A stretch of DNA of 64,000 bases from Pleomorphomonas sp. PLEO (GCF_041320595.1 NZ_CP166625.1:3718001-3782000), one strand, 5' to 3'. Shown: positions 45,780 to 55,234, counted from the first letter of the stretch. Numbers and translations are program-made. Notes: generated by a model from the letters alone, not told the origin.

Positions 45780-47354
45780 CTACTCCCACTCGATGGTTCC
45801 AGGCGGCTTGCTGGTCACGTCGTAGACGACGCGGTTGACGCCCTTCACTTCGTTGATGATGCGGGTGGCGGCGCGGCCGAGGAAGTTCATGTCGAAGGGG
45901 AAGAAATCGGCCGTCATGCCGTCGACCGAGGTGACGGCGCGTAGCGCCAGTACGCGGTCGTAGGTGCGGCCATCGCCCATCACGCCCACCGTCTGGACGG
46001 GCAGTAGCACAGAGAAAGCCTGCCAGATCTGGTCGTAGAGGCCAGCCTTGCGGATTTCGTCGAGATAGATGGCGTCGGCCTTCCTGAGGATATCCAGTTT
46101 CTCACGCGTCACACCGCCTGGCAGGCGAATGGCAAGGCCCGGCCCCGGGAACGGGTGGCGCCCGATAAAGCTATCCGGCAGGCCGAGTTCACGGCCGAGC
46201 GCGCGTACTTCATCCTTGAAGAGTTCGCGCAGCGGCTCCACCAGCTTCATATTCATGCGCGCCGGCAAGCCACCGACGTTGTGGTGGCTCTTGATGGTGA
46301 CGGAAGGCCCGCCCGAGAAGCTGACGCTTTCGATCACATCCGGATAAAGCGTGCCCTGAGCAAGGAAAGTTGGTGCACCGCGACCGTCGGCGGCAATCTT
46401 CTTCGCCTCGGCTTCGAACACCTCGATGAACAGGCGACCAATGGTCTTGCGCTTCTTTTCCGGGTCGGCCTCGCCTTCGAGCTGACCAATGAAAAGATCA
46501 GATGCATCAACATGAACAAGCGGAATGTTATAGTGATCTCTGAACATGCCGACCACCTGCTCGCTCTCGCCTTGGCGCATCAGGCCATGGTCGACGTAGA
46601 CGCAGGTGAGCTGCTCGCCGATCGCCTCGTGGATCAGCACGGCAGCCACGGAACTGTCGACACCGCCGGATAGGGCGCAAAGCACGCGCTCCTTGCCGAC
46701 CTGTGCGCGGATCTTGGCGATCATCTCGGCGCGATAGGCCGACATGCTCCAGTCGGACTTCAGACCGGCAATCTGGTGCACAAAATTGGAAAGAAGCTTG
46801 GCGCCATCGGGCGTATGCACCACTTCGGGATGAAACATGGTGGTGTAATAACGCCGCGTCTCGTCGACGGCGATGGCGAAGGGGGCATTCTCGGAGACGC
46901 CGATCACTTCGAAGCCTTCCGGCGCGCGGGTCACGCGGTCTCCGTGGCTCATCCACACCGGATAGCGTTTGCCGACTTCCCACAGCCCCTCGAACAGCGG
47001 CGAAGCCTTCAGGATCTCCACGTCGGCACGGCCGAATTCGGCGGCGTGGCCACCTTCGACACTGCCACCCAGCTGTACGGCCATGGTCTGCTGGCCATAG
47101 CAGATGGCGAGAATAGGCACACCGCTGTCGAACACGGCCTGCGGTGCACGCGGGCTGCCATCTCGGGTCACCGAATCCGGGCCTCCGGAGAAGATCACGC
47201 CCTTTGGCTGCAATTTATCGAAGGCCGCCGCCGCCGACTGATAGGGGTGAATTTCGCAGTAGACGCCGGCCTCGCGCACTCGGCGGGCAATGAGCTGCGT
47301 CACCTGGCTGCCGAAATCAATGATCAGCAGGCTATCGTGGGCGGGCTTTTGCAT
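45780..47354 (-). CDS. guaA: GMP synthase (glutamine-hydrolysing)
   Basis: 524 residues from the ATG at 47354, with GGAAAGAG upstream. The glutamine amidotransferase part holds [20 protein letters not shown], the catalytic cysteine of ILAICYGQQ, and the His of FHPEVVHTP. The ATP-pyrophosphatase part has the PP-loop [11 protein letters not shown], and the C-terminal dimerisation domain ends in the usual [14 protein letters not shown]. It converts XMP to GMP. Standalone gene, divergent from fbpC. Confidence 0.97.
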   Translation of the reverse strand: MQKPAHDSLLIIDFGSQVTQLIARRVREAGVYCEIHPYQSAAAAFDKLQPKGVIFSGGPDSVTRDGSPRAPQAVFDSGVPILAICYGQQTMAVQLGGSVEGGHAAEFGRADVEILKASPLFEGLWEVGKRYPVWMSHGDRVTRAPEGFEVIGVSENAPFAIAVDETRRYYTTMFHPEVVHTPDGAKLLSNFVHQIAGLKSDWSMSAYRAEMIAKIRAQVGKERVLCALSGGVDSSVAAVLIHEAIGEQLTCVYVDHGLMRQGESEQVVGMFRDHYNIPLVHVDASDLFIGQLEGEADPEKKRKTIGRLFIEVFEAEAKKIAADGRGAPTFLAQGTLYPDVIESVSFSGGPSVTIKSHHNVGGLPARMNMKLVEPLRELFKDEVRALGRELGLPDSFIGRHPFPGPGLAIRLPGGVTREKLDILRKADAIYLDEIRKAGLYDQIWQAFSVLLPVQTVGVMGDGRTYDRVLALRAVTSVDGMTADFFPFDMNFLGRAATRIINEVKGVNRVVYDVTSKPPGTIEWE

Positions 47355-47502
47355 GGGGAACTCTTTCCGGTAAGGGGCCAGAAGGATCAAGCGGTTCCGC
47401 TAAGCTGAATCCGGTCGCCGGGCAAGCGAAAAGTCGCGGATATCGAAGGGATTCTCCAGGTGGCAACCCTACCGCTTGCCCCCGATAGTCCAGTTTTCTA
47501 TT

Positions 47503-47521
47503 GTTGATATTTAGATGCAAC
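47503..47521. promoter_or_regulatory. Weak RirA/IRO-like box upstream of fbpC
   Basis: GTTGA-N9-GCAAC reads across 47503-47521; it is one base away from the TGA-N9-TCA rhizobial iron-responsive operator (the second half is GCA). It lies within 35 nt of the fbpC ATG. Confidence 0.45.
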
Positions 47522-47534
47522 AAATGGAGCTGGT

Positions 47535-48572
47535 ATGCCTGCCCTTTCCGCGCTGGAGGTTCTGTCGCTTGCTCGTCGCTTTGGGGAGACGGAGGCGGTT
47601 CGAAACCTCGATCTTGCCGTAGAAAAGGGCGAAGTGGTGAGCCTCGTTGGCCATTCCGGCTGTGGCAAGTCCTCGCTCTTGCGGCTGATCGCCGGCGTCG
47701 ACACGCCCGACGAGGGGAGCATCCGCATTGACGGTGAGGAGGTGTTCGGTCCCAGCCGTTTCGTCGAACCGGAGAGGCGACGAGTTGGCTTCGTCTTCCA
47801 GGATTATGCGCTGTTTCCGCACCTGACTGTGGAAAACAACGTCCGCTTCGGCCTTCGGGCCAAGTCAAAGGCTCAGGCAAACGATCGGGCCCGAGACATG
47901 CTTGGCCTCGTCGGCCTTGCAGGCCACGCCACTCGTTATCCGCACGAGCTTTCCGGCGGTGAACAGCAGCGAGTGGCGCTCGCCAGGGCGCTGGCGCCCG
48001 AGCCTCGCCTCCTCCTGATGGACGAACCGTTTTCCAACCTCGACCGGGCGCTTCGGGAAGGTATCCGGCGGGAAACTCTGTCTCTGATCCGCCGGCTCAA
48101 CATCACGGCGGTCATCGTCAGCCATGATCCCGAGGAGGCACTGTCGTCCGGTGATCGACTGGTGTTGATGCGGTCGGGCGAAGTCGTGCAGATCGGCAGT
48201 GCCTATGACCTCTACGACCGGCCGAACTGTCCGTATGCCGCCGAGTTCTTCGCAGCTTGCAACCGCATCCCAGGTCGTGTCGGGGCAGGCTGGGTCGAGA
48301 CGGCACTCGGCACTTTTCCTGCGCCGGATATGCTCGACGACGGCGACGAGGCAGTCGTCCTGGTCCGCCCGACGGATATCGACGTCATCCCCAATACCGG
48401 CGAAGGCGAGGTGACGGCGCGCGAGCTGATGGGTGAGATCGAGACGCTCCACGTCCGTCTGCCGGGCCTTGCCGCCCCCATCAGGATCAGATCCACCCGC
48501 CGCCTAGCTGCCGGTGTCTGTCGCATCGGTGTCAGCGTAACACCAGGCCAGGCAATGATTTTTCCTACCTGA
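47535..48572 (+). CDS. fbpC: Ferric iron ABC transporter ATP-binding protein (FbpC-like)
   Basis: 345 residues; GGAG upstream of the ATG. Complete ABC ATPase: Walker A GHSGCGKSS, Q-loop FQDYALFPHLTVENN, LSGGEQQRVALARAL, LLMDEPFSNLDRAL, IVSHDPEEAL. The C-terminal domain is of the FbpC/PotA type (VLVRPTDIDVIPN). It energises the FbpA/FbpB uptake of Fe3+. Gene order ATPase, binding protein, permease is unusual compared with A-B-C but the three lie in a row. The upstream region has an iron-box-like dyad. Confidence 0.85.
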   Translation: MPALSALEVLSLARRFGETEAVRNLDLAVEKGEVVSLVGHSGCGKSSLLRLIAGVDTPDEGSIRIDGEEVFGPSRFVEPERRRVGFVFQDYALFPHLTVENNVRFGLRAKSKAQANDRARDMLGLVGLAGHATRYPHELSGGEQQRVALARALAPEPRLLLMDEPFSNLDRALREGIRRETLSLIRRLNITAVIVSHDPEEALSSGDRLVLMRSGEVVQIGSAYDLYDRPNCPYAAEFFAACNRIPGRVGAGWVETALGTFPAPDMLDDGDEAVVLVRPTDIDVIPNTGEGEVTARELMGEIETLHVRLPGLAAPIRIRSTRRLAAGVCRIGVSVTPGQAMIFPT

Positions 48573-48611
48573 AGATCCAGTGGAAGAGAAAACCGTGCCC
48601 GCCCATAATAT

Positions 48612-48630
48612 GTTGACTATAATATTCAAC
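48612..48630. promoter_or_regulatory. Iron-responsive operator (IRO box) upstream of fbpA
   Basis: GTTGACTATAATATTCAAC at 48612-48630 has 5-bp arms and contains TGA-N9-TCA, the operator of the rhizobial iron regulator RirA. It lies 44 nt before the fbpA ATG, in a very AT-rich stretch, and overlaps a TATAAT-like sequence, so repression under iron-replete conditions is expected. Confidence 0.7.
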
Positions 48631-48673
48631 TATGTTGTTGATCGGGTCGTTCAGACACACTGGAGAAAACCTC

Positions 48674-49684
48674 ATGCGACAGATGATGCTCAGCCTGACG
48701 GCGCTCATTCCCCTTGCCGTCACGGGCACCGCCGCCGCCGACGTCAATATCTACACGACGCGCGAACCAGGGCTGATCCAGCCGCTGATCGACAGTTTCA
48801 CCAAGGCGACGGGCATTGCCGCCAAGACCGTATTCCTGCAGGACGGCCTTGCCGAGCGCGTCTCCACCGAGGGAGAAAGCTCGCCAGCCGACATCCTGAT
48901 GACCGTCGACGCCGGAAACTTGGTTGACCTCGTCGAAAAGGGTGTGACGCAGCCAATCAATTCCGCGGTTCTGAATGAGGCCGTGCCGGCGCAGCTGCGT
49001 GACGAGAACGGCCAGTGGTTCGGCCTGTCCTACCGCGCCCGCGTCATCTACGCGGCCCAAGACCTCGATGTGAACGGCCTCACCTATGAGGATCTTGCCG
49101 ACCCCAAGTGGAAGGGCAAGGTGTGCATCCGCTCGGGCCAGCACCCCTACAATACGGCCCTGTTCGCCAGTTACATCACCCACCACGGCGAAGAAGCGAC
49201 GGAGACCTGGCTGACCGGCCTCAAGGACAACCTCGCCCGCAAGGCGGCCGGCGGCGATCGCGATGGCGCTCGCGACATCCTCGGTGGCATCTGCGATCTC
49301 GCCGTTGCCAACTCTTACTATGTCGGGCTGATGCGCTCCGGCAAAGGTGGCGAAGAGCAGACCACGTGGGGCAATGCGATCAAGGTCATTCTGCCGACGT
49401 TCAAGGACGGTGGTACGCAGGTGAATATCTCCGGCGCGGCCATTGCCAAGCATGCCCCCAACAAGGACGAAGCCGTGAAGTTCCTGGAGTATCTCGTCTC
49501 CGACGAGGCGCAGGAAATCTATGCCAAGGCCAACTACGAGTATCCGGTGAAGGCTGGCGTCGCGGCCGATCCGATCGTTGCCTCGTTCGGTGAGCTCACC
49601 GTCGACAAGACGCCGCTGAGCGAGATCATCAAGCACCGCAAGGCGGCAAGCCAACTGGTCGACAAGGTCGGCTTCGACAGTTAA
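48674..49684 (+). CDS. fbpA: Ferric iron ABC transporter substrate-binding protein (FbpA-like)
   Basis: 336 residues from the ATG at 48674 (GGAG upstream). A signal peptide covers about residues 1-21, ending TGTAAA before DVNIYTTREPGL; the protein is periplasmic. It is an Fe3+-binding protein of the FbpA/FutA branch: ERVSTEGESSPADILMTVDAGNL and the iron-binding tyrosine pair in AVANSYYVGLM. GTQVNISGAAI and KFLEYLVSDEAQE are usual for the branch. A terminator-like hairpin follows, suggesting excess over the permease. Confidence 0.9.
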   Translation: MRQMMLSLTALIPLAVTGTAAADVNIYTTREPGLIQPLIDSFTKATGIAAKTVFLQDGLAERVSTEGESSPADILMTVDAGNLVDLVEKGVTQPINSAVLNEAVPAQLRDENGQWFGLSYRARVIYAAQDLDVNGLTYEDLADPKWKGKVCIRSGQHPYNTALFASYITHHGEEATETWLTGLKDNLARKAAGGDRDGARDILGGICDLAVANSYYVGLMRSGKGGEEQTTWGNAIKVILPTFKDGGTQVNISGAAIAKHAPNKDEAVKFLEYLVSDEAQEIYAKANYEYPVKAGVAADPIVASFGELTVDKTPLSEIIKHRKAASQLVDKVGFDS

Positions 49685-49691
49685 TCGAAGG

Positions 49692-49719
49692 GCGGGACGT
49701 TTCCACGTCCCGCATTTTC
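49692..49719 (+). terminator. Terminator/attenuator between fbpA and fbpB
   Basis: GCGGGACGT (49692-49700) and ACGTCCCGC (49705-49713) form a perfect 9-bp stem with a TTCC loop, followed by ATTTTCC. It may let some transcription pass to fbpB. Confidence 0.7.
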
Positions 49720-49726
49720 CCTGCCG

Positions 49727-51400
49727 ATGGCTTTGCTTGCCGAAACCGCTATTTCATTGAAGGCAGCGCCTTCCCGGCGTCGCCCTGGCTGGCGCTTTGC
49801 CGCCGCCGTCATTGCCGTGCTCGTCGGCCTGCCTGTGTTGGCCCTCGGCTCGCAGGCGGTTGGCGGCTCGCCCGGCTTGTGGCTCCACCTTGCCAGCACC
49901 ATTTTGCCGAGGGCGCTGGCCGAGACTTTGGCCTTGCTCGTCGGTGTCGGGCTGATCGCAGGCCTACTGGGGGTGGCGCTCGCCTGGCTGGTGACGGCCC
50001 ACGACTTCCCAGGACGCGGCATTCTCGAATGGGCGCTGTTGTTGCCGCTTGCAGTGCCGACCTACATCGTCGCCTACGCCTATCTCGATATCCTGCATCC
50101 AACCGGCGGCTTCCAGGGCGCCGTCCGCTGGGTCCTGGGCTATGCAAGCCCGCGCGAGTTCCGCTTACCTGACGTTCGCTCGCTGCCCGGCTGCGTGCTG
50201 CTATTTTCCCTGGTCCTCTACCCTTACGTCTATCTCACGACGCGGGCGATGTTCCTGACCCAGTCGGCAAACCTGTTCGATGCGGCCCGCATGCTCGGCA
50301 CACCGCACCGGAGACTGTTCTGGCGCGTAGCGCTACCGCTTGCCCGACCGGCGATCGCCGTTGGCGTCAGCCTCGTGCTGATGGAGGCGCTCAACGACGT
50401 TGGCGCCTCGCAATTCCTCGGCGTGCGCACGCTGACAGTGTCGATCTACACCACCTGGATAACGCAGAACGATCTGGCCGGCGCCACCCAAATCGCGTTG
50501 CTGCTGCTCTCGATCGTCGTCATGCTGATCTCCCTCGAGCGATGGGCGCGGCGCCGACAAGGCTATGTCTCTGGCTCACGCGGACGAACGTTGCGACCAG
50601 AGCGGTGCGGCGGTCTCAGAGGGATCGGCCTCTTCGCGCTCGGCGCCTTACCGGTGACGTTCGGCTTTCTGATCCCGGCCATCCACCTCATTGAAGAGGC
50701 GTGGACGCGATGGCGCTTCGCAGGCCTCTCCGACCGGCTCATTGGCGAGGCGCGCGACACCCTGCTCTATGCCGGAGGCGCCACTTTGCTTACCCTGGTG
50801 TTAGGCGTCGTCGCCGCCTACGCACTGCGACTGTCGTCGGGGCGGGCCGGTCCGTTGATCTTCAGGCTGTCAACGATCGGCTACGCCATGCCGGGCACCG
50901 TCGTCGCTCTCGGCGTGCTGCTGGTGGTGGCACCGCTCGATCGCACCATCGACGGTGCGGTTCGGCAATGGCTCGGCCTGTCGACAGGGCTTCTGTTCAT
51001 CGGTTCGGGCGCGGCGCTGATTTACGCCTACATGGTGCGTTTCCTGGCGATCACCGCCGGCAGCGCCGACGCCGGACTTGCTCGGATACCAAAATCACTC
51101 GACGACGCAGCGCGCACGCTCGGCCGCTCGGCAGGGGATACGCTTTACGCCGTGCACTTGCCGCTGACGCGCGCCTCTCTGGCAGCCGGCGCGCTGTTGG
51201 TGTTCGTCGACTGCATCAAGGAATTGCCGGCGACATTGCTCCTGAGGCCGCTCAACTTCGAGACCTTCGCCACGCACCTCTATGGCGAAGCGGCACGTGG
51301 TACCTATGAGGAAGCCTCGCTGGCGGCACTGGCCATTGTGCTCATCGGCATCCTGCCGGTGATCGTGCTCTCCCGGGTGGGACGGAAGCCGTCCACATGA
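49727..51400 (+). CDS. fbpB: Ferric iron ABC transporter permease (FbpB-like)
   Basis: 557 residues with about twelve helices in two similar halves, as in FbpB/AfuB. Each half carries the coupling-loop motif: DAARMLGTPHRRLFWRVALPLARPA (first) and DDAARTLGRSAGDTLYAVHLPLTRAS (second). LPLAVPTYIVAYAYLDIL and YAMPGTVVALGVLLV are typical. No good ribosome-binding site precedes the ATG at 49727, and a hairpin separates it from fbpA, so the permease is probably made in smaller amounts. Confidence 0.9.
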   Translation: MALLAETAISLKAAPSRRRPGWRFAAAVIAVLVGLPVLALGSQAVGGSPGLWLHLASTILPRALAETLALLVGVGLIAGLLGVALAWLVTAHDFPGRGILEWALLLPLAVPTYIVAYAYLDILHPTGGFQGAVRWVLGYASPREFRLPDVRSLPGCVLLFSLVLYPYVYLTTRAMFLTQSANLFDAARMLGTPHRRLFWRVALPLARPAIAVGVSLVLMEALNDVGASQFLGVRTLTVSIYTTWITQNDLAGATQIALLLLSIVVMLISLERWARRRQGYVSGSRGRTLRPERCGGLRGIGLFALGALPVTFGFLIPAIHLIEEAWTRWRFAGLSDRLIGEARDTLLYAGGATLLTLVLGVVAAYALRLSSGRAGPLIFRLSTIGYAMPGTVVALGVLLVVAPLDRTIDGAVRQWLGLSTGLLFIGSGAALIYAYMVRFLAITAGSADAGLARIPKSLDDAARTLGRSAGDTLYAVHLPLTRASLAAGALLVFVDCIKELPATLLLRPLNFETFATHLYGEAARGTYEEASLAALAIVLIGILPVIVLSRVGRKPST

Positions 51401-51532
51401 AGGCCACAGGATATCCACAGGCTCTTCTGGCGGTTATCAAAGGCATTCGCACCGGTTTTCCACCGCCTGGCGCACAGCTTGTTCCAGGATCATGAACAGC
51501 TTCTCCACAGCTGTTCCCCAGCCTGTGCACGC
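51401..51532 (+). other. Gap between fbpB and the Tat-repeat protein with DnaA-box-like words
   Basis: This 132-nt gap has three words one base from the DnaA-box consensus: ATATCCACA (51411-51419), TTTTCCACC (51456-51464) and TTCTCCACA (51501-51509). They are spaced about 45 nt apart and on one strand. They could be chance in a C-rich gap. Confidence 0.3.
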
Positions 51533-52795
51533 TCAGGCCACGCGGTTTTCCCCAACCGTGAGACCGGGCCAGGCCGCGGCGCCGATCCGCGTGAGGTCAT
51601 CGGTTGCGAACTCGGCAAACCGCATGCCGCGCACCGCGCCGCCCGGCACTTCGACCAGGAGATTGCCGGTAACGATGGTTGCCTGCTCGGGCGGTGCCAA
51701 CACCGACACGCCGATGCCGACCCCGGTCCGCCTGACGACATTTCCGGATGCGACGACGCTACCGAGCGTCGCCCCCCAGCCGAGCGACAGACCGAGATGC
51801 GGCGCGGCTTCAACGATATTGCCAGTCACCGATCCCGGTGTCTCAACATGAATGCCAACGCCGCCCGACCGACCGCCGACCGCCGTCAACGCCGTATCGC
51901 CGGCGATGTTGCGCACGGTATTGCCCTCGACTAGGGACAGGCGGTCGCCGTTGCCGCCAAGCAGCGCGATGCCGAGCCCGGCGCCATCAATCGTGTTGCC
52001 GCTGACCGCGGCCCCCACCGAACCGGCATCGGCGACGATGCCCACTCCTTCGATGGCACGGAGATCGTTGTCCGAGATTCGAACGTTACCGGCGGAGGAT
52101 AGGCGGATACCTCCCCCGCCCACCCGATCTATGCGGTTGTCGCGCAGCGTCGAACCATCATCTCCCGCCGTCCAGCGCCGGAGATGGATGCCGCCGCGCG
52201 CGCAATCACTCACTGCGTTGCCTGCGATGGCAAGCGCCCTCCCCTCGGTCGACACAATCCCAACGCCACCGGCGCCGGAAACGCGGCAATCGCGAAGGCT
52301 GCCTCCCACTCGGGTCAGCGCGATGCCGTGGCCGACACTGCCCTGCACGAGGAGGCGGGAGATATCGAGGTCCTCGACGAAGGCGAGTGACAAGAGCCCG
52401 TCGTCCTCGTCGGACAGTGTCCGGTTGGCCCCGTCGAGCGCCAAGCCGTCCAACGACAAGGTGTGCGCATCTTCCGAATAGAGGAGCCGGCCACCGCCCG
52501 AATAGACGAGCCGCGTTTCGCCCGGCACGCCGACAAGGCGAGTGCGATCCGGCAGGTGGATGTTGGAGACCTCGTAACGACCGGCGGGAATGTAAAGTGG
52601 CCTGCCGGCTCTGGCAGCCCGGTTGATGGCGGCCTGCAGTTCCATGCTGCGATCGCCTGTCCGGCGAACGATCGGCCGCGCCTCGGGCGCTGTCAGGCTG
52701 CCGCGCAGTTCGGCGAGGCCGAGCGTGCCGGAACGGGCCACCGCCGGCATGGCAAGGCTCGTAATCGTCCCGAAGAGGAACGCGCGGCGGTTCAT
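51533..52795 (-). CDS. Tat-exported right-handed beta-helix repeat protein (TIGR03808-like)
   Basis: 420 residues from the ATG at 52795 (GGAG upstream; the upstream extension is not signal-like). A twin-arginine signal opens it: NRRAFLFGTITSLAMPAVA. After a start typical of these proteins (LQAAINRAARAGRPLYIPAGRYEVSNIHLPDRTRLVG), the rest is a run of short repeats rich in GxGI, DNxI and GNxV, that is a pectate-lyase-like beta-helix of about ten turns. It is the rhizobial twin-arginine repeat family, whose role is not known. It is expected in the periplasm, folded. The gene is alone. Confidence 0.85.
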   Translation of the reverse strand: MNRRAFLFGTITSLAMPAVARSGTLGLAELRGSLTAPEARPIVRRTGDRSMELQAAINRAARAGRPLYIPAGRYEVSNIHLPDRTRLVGVPGETRLVYSGGGRLLYSEDAHTLSLDGLALDGANRTLSDEDDGLLSLAFVEDLDISRLLVQGSVGHGIALTRVGGSLRDCRVSGAGGVGIVSTEGRALAIAGNAVSDCARGGIHLRRWTAGDDGSTLRDNRIDRVGGGGIRLSSAGNVRISDNDLRAIEGVGIVADAGSVGAAVSGNTIDGAGLGIALLGGNGDRLSLVEGNTVRNIAGDTALTAVGGRSGGVGIHVETPGSVTGNIVEAAPHLGLSLGWGATLGSVVASGNVVRRTGVGIGVSVLAPPEQATIVTGNLLVEVPGGAVRGMRFAEFATDDLTRIGAAAWPGLTVGENRVA

Positions 52796-52863
52796 AAGCG
52801 TCTCCGGCGGACAGACATGCCGTCCGCCGAGCAAGCTTCGTTCCAGCCGGCGCGAACGGTGCG

Positions 52864-55152
52864 CTATCGGTTGGTGCGCAACAGACGTAGCGCGTTGGCG
52901 GTCACCAGCACGGTTGCGCCGGTGTCGGCAAGGATGGCCGGCCAGAGGCCGGTGATGCCAAGCACCGTCGTCACGAGGAAGAAGGCTTTCAACCCGAGCG
53001 CAATGGTGATGTTCTGCCGGATATTGGCCATCGTCCGACGGGAGAGATCGATCAGCGCCGCGACGTCGCCAACCCGGCCGTAGAGCAAGGCAGCGTCCGC
53101 CGCTTCCAACGCAACGTCGGTGCCTCCGCCCATAGCAATGCCGATGTCGGCAGTGGCGAGCGCGGGGGCATCGTTAATGCCATCCCCTATCTTGGCAACG
53201 ATCAACCCTTTGTCCTGCAGCGCCTTGATGGCGGCTTGCTTGTCGGCCGGCAGAAGACCGGCCCGCACGTCATCAATGCCGAGTTCGCGGCCAACGGCGG
53301 CGGCAGCGCGTGGGTTGTCGCCGGTCAGCATCACGGTAGCGATGCCACGACGCCGTAGGTCGGCAACGGCGGCAACGGCATCCGGACGCGGCGCGTCGCG
53401 AAGAGCGACAAGACCGAGAGCGGCGCCATCCGCCAACAAAAGGCAGATCGTCTTGCCTTCGGCGGCGAGACGCTCGACGGTGGCGAGCACCTCGGCCGAT
53501 GGCTGCGCCCGCTCGGCAGCCGCGTCGGCCGAACCAAAGAACAACTCACGCCCATCGACACGGCCAATGACACCTTTGCCCGGAACAGCCCTGCCGTCTT
53601 CGACGGGTGAGAGGATTGCCCCATCGGCAGCCGCAAGAATAGCCTTGGCCAGTGGATGACTGGAGGACGCCTCGAGCGAGGCGGCAAACCGCAGCACAGT
53701 ATCGCGATCAGCCCCGAAGCTCTCGACATCAGTGACCTTCGGCATGCCTTCGGTCAGCGTGCCGGTCTTGTCGAAGGCAACGGCGGTTATGTCGCGCAGA
53801 CGCTCGAGCACCGATCCCCCCTTGATCAGCAGTCCGGTGCGCGCGCCGCAGGCCAATGACGCGGCGATGGCGGCCGGCGTGGAAATAACCAACGCGCAAG
53901 GGCAGCCAATGAGCAAGACGGCAAGCCCCTTGTAGATCCAACCGTGCCAATCACCATCAAAGAGCGGCGGCAGCACCGCGACGGCGGCGGCAATGGCTAC
54001 CACTGCCGGTGTGTAGTATCTGGCGAAGCGGTTGACGAAGCGCTCGACGGGAGCGCGGGTTTCCTGAGCCTCGGTGACCAGCCGAACGATGCGTGCAATG
54101 GTGTTGTCGGCGGCCGGAGCCGTGACGCGAACGGTAAGCACACCGTCGCCATTGATCGTGCCGGCATAGACGGAGGCGCCCTCGCCGCGCGTCACAGGCA
54201 CGCTTTCGCCGGTCACCATGGATTCGTCGATAGAGCTAGTTCCGGCAACCACCAAGCCGTCGCACGGCACGCGGTCGCCGGGGCGAACCAGTACCTCATT
54301 GCCAACCACCAGTGCCGAGGCGGCAACCTCGCGCGTGGTACCGCCGGCGACAAGATGCGCCGTTTCTGGCACAAGGCCAGCCAGCGCCTTGATCGAAGAC
54401 CGAGCTCTCCGGGCAGCGAGGCCTTCCAACAATTCGCCGACCAGGAAGAAGAACACCACGGCCGCCGCTTCCTCGCCGGCATTGAGGAACACAGCGCCGA
54501 CCGCGGCTATGGTCATCAAGGTCTCGATACTGAACAGCTCCCAGGCCTGTGCCAAGCGCAGGGCGCGCAGAGCGATCGGTGCCAAGCCGACAAGCATCAC
54601 GGCAAGAAACAGCCAGCGTTCCGCTTCAGGTACAAGCCGGCCGAACGCATAGGCGGCAACGATACCCAGACCTACGCCGATCGTATGCAAACCCGCTGGA
54701 GACTTCCACCAGGCCCCTTCGATCTCGGCGTGGACGTGGCCTGCATGATCGTGGCCGGAATGGCTCGAACCAGCGTGGTCATGTTCGGCGTGGTCATGTT
54801 CTTCATGCGCATGGTCGTGGCCATGGTGATCATGGTCGTGATGGGCATGCTCGGCATGTCCGGATTCGCCATGGCCGCAGCAGTCGCATTCATGCTCTTC
54901 TTCGGCGTGTTGTTCGGCGCGGCGTTCCGAACGCTCGGCGTTGATGCCGTAACCGAGACGGCTCACCGCGTTTTCGAGCGCGGCGAGATCGACGGTCTTG
55001 TCGTGGTGGACGACCATTGAACCCGTCATCACGGAAACGGACACGTCCTCGACTCCGCCAAGCCTCGCCACGACTCCTTCAACGCGGGCAGCGCAAGCAG
55101 CGCAATCCATGCCATCAACCTTGAAGCGGGTTTTTAATGCTATATCGCCCAT
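52864..55152 (-). CDS. zntA: Zn2+/Cd2+/Pb2+-exporting P-type ATPase with His-rich N-terminus (ZntA-like)
   Basis: 762 residues. An N-terminal heavy-metal-associated domain with GMDCAACAARVE is followed at about residues 82-141 by a histidine-rich stretch with some 22 His and a CDCC group. The transport motifs are those of the P1B-2 type: LIGCPCALVIST (CPC), phosphorylation DKTGTLTEG, MLTGDNPRA and GDGINDAPALATADIG. So it exports zinc-type divalent cations at the inner membrane; the His-rich part probably holds or senses metal. It is divergent from a MerR-type regulator with a matching operator. Confidence 0.93.
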   Translation of the reverse strand: MGDIALKTRFKVDGMDCAACAARVEGVVARLGGVEDVSVSVMTGSMVVHHDKTVDLAALENAVSRLGYGINAERSERRAEQHAEEEHECDCCGHGESGHAEHAHHDHDHHGHDHAHEEHDHAEHDHAGSSHSGHDHAGHVHAEIEGAWWKSPAGLHTIGVGLGIVAAYAFGRLVPEAERWLFLAVMLVGLAPIALRALRLAQAWELFSIETLMTIAAVGAVFLNAGEEAAAVVFFFLVGELLEGLAARRARSSIKALAGLVPETAHLVAGGTTREVAASALVVGNEVLVRPGDRVPCDGLVVAGTSSIDESMVTGESVPVTRGEGASVYAGTINGDGVLTVRVTAPAADNTIARIVRLVTEAQETRAPVERFVNRFARYYTPAVVAIAAAVAVLPPLFDGDWHGWIYKGLAVLLIGCPCALVISTPAAIAASLACGARTGLLIKGGSVLERLRDITAVAFDKTGTLTEGMPKVTDVESFGADRDTVLRFAASLEASSSHPLAKAILAAADGAILSPVEDGRAVPGKGVIGRVDGRELFFGSADAAAERAQPSAEVLATVERLAAEGKTICLLLADGAALGLVALRDAPRPDAVAAVADLRRRGIATVMLTGDNPRAAAAVGRELGIDDVRAGLLPADKQAAIKALQDKGLIVAKIGDGINDAPALATADIGIAMGGGTDVALEAADAALLYGRVGDVAALIDLSRRTMANIRQNITIALGLKAFFLVTTVLGITGLWPAILADTGATVLVTANALRLLRTNR

Positions 55153-55193
55153 CGCGAATCCTTGAATGCTGCTCTTCTTGATTTTGCTGCCCT

Positions 55194-55225
55194 AAGGCTG
55201 CATCCTCCAGTCGCTAGAGGAGCAA
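55194..55225 (-). promoter_or_regulatory. MerR-type zntA promoter/operator
   Basis: On the minus strand TTGCTC (55225-55220) and AGCCTT (55199-55194) are 20 nt apart, the over-long spacer of MerR-regulated promoters. The spacer holds the dyad TCCTC-N9-GAGGA (55203-55221 with 7 of 9 positions paired). The layout matches the ZntR-regulated zntA promoter of enterobacteria. Confidence 0.7.
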
Positions 55226-55234
55226 GTACGTAAA

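Noticed and set aside
53944-55020. Plus-strand open frame (358 codons) across zntA
   Set aside because: Antisense to a clear P-type ATPase; the methionine-rich part is the mirror of the His-rich segment.
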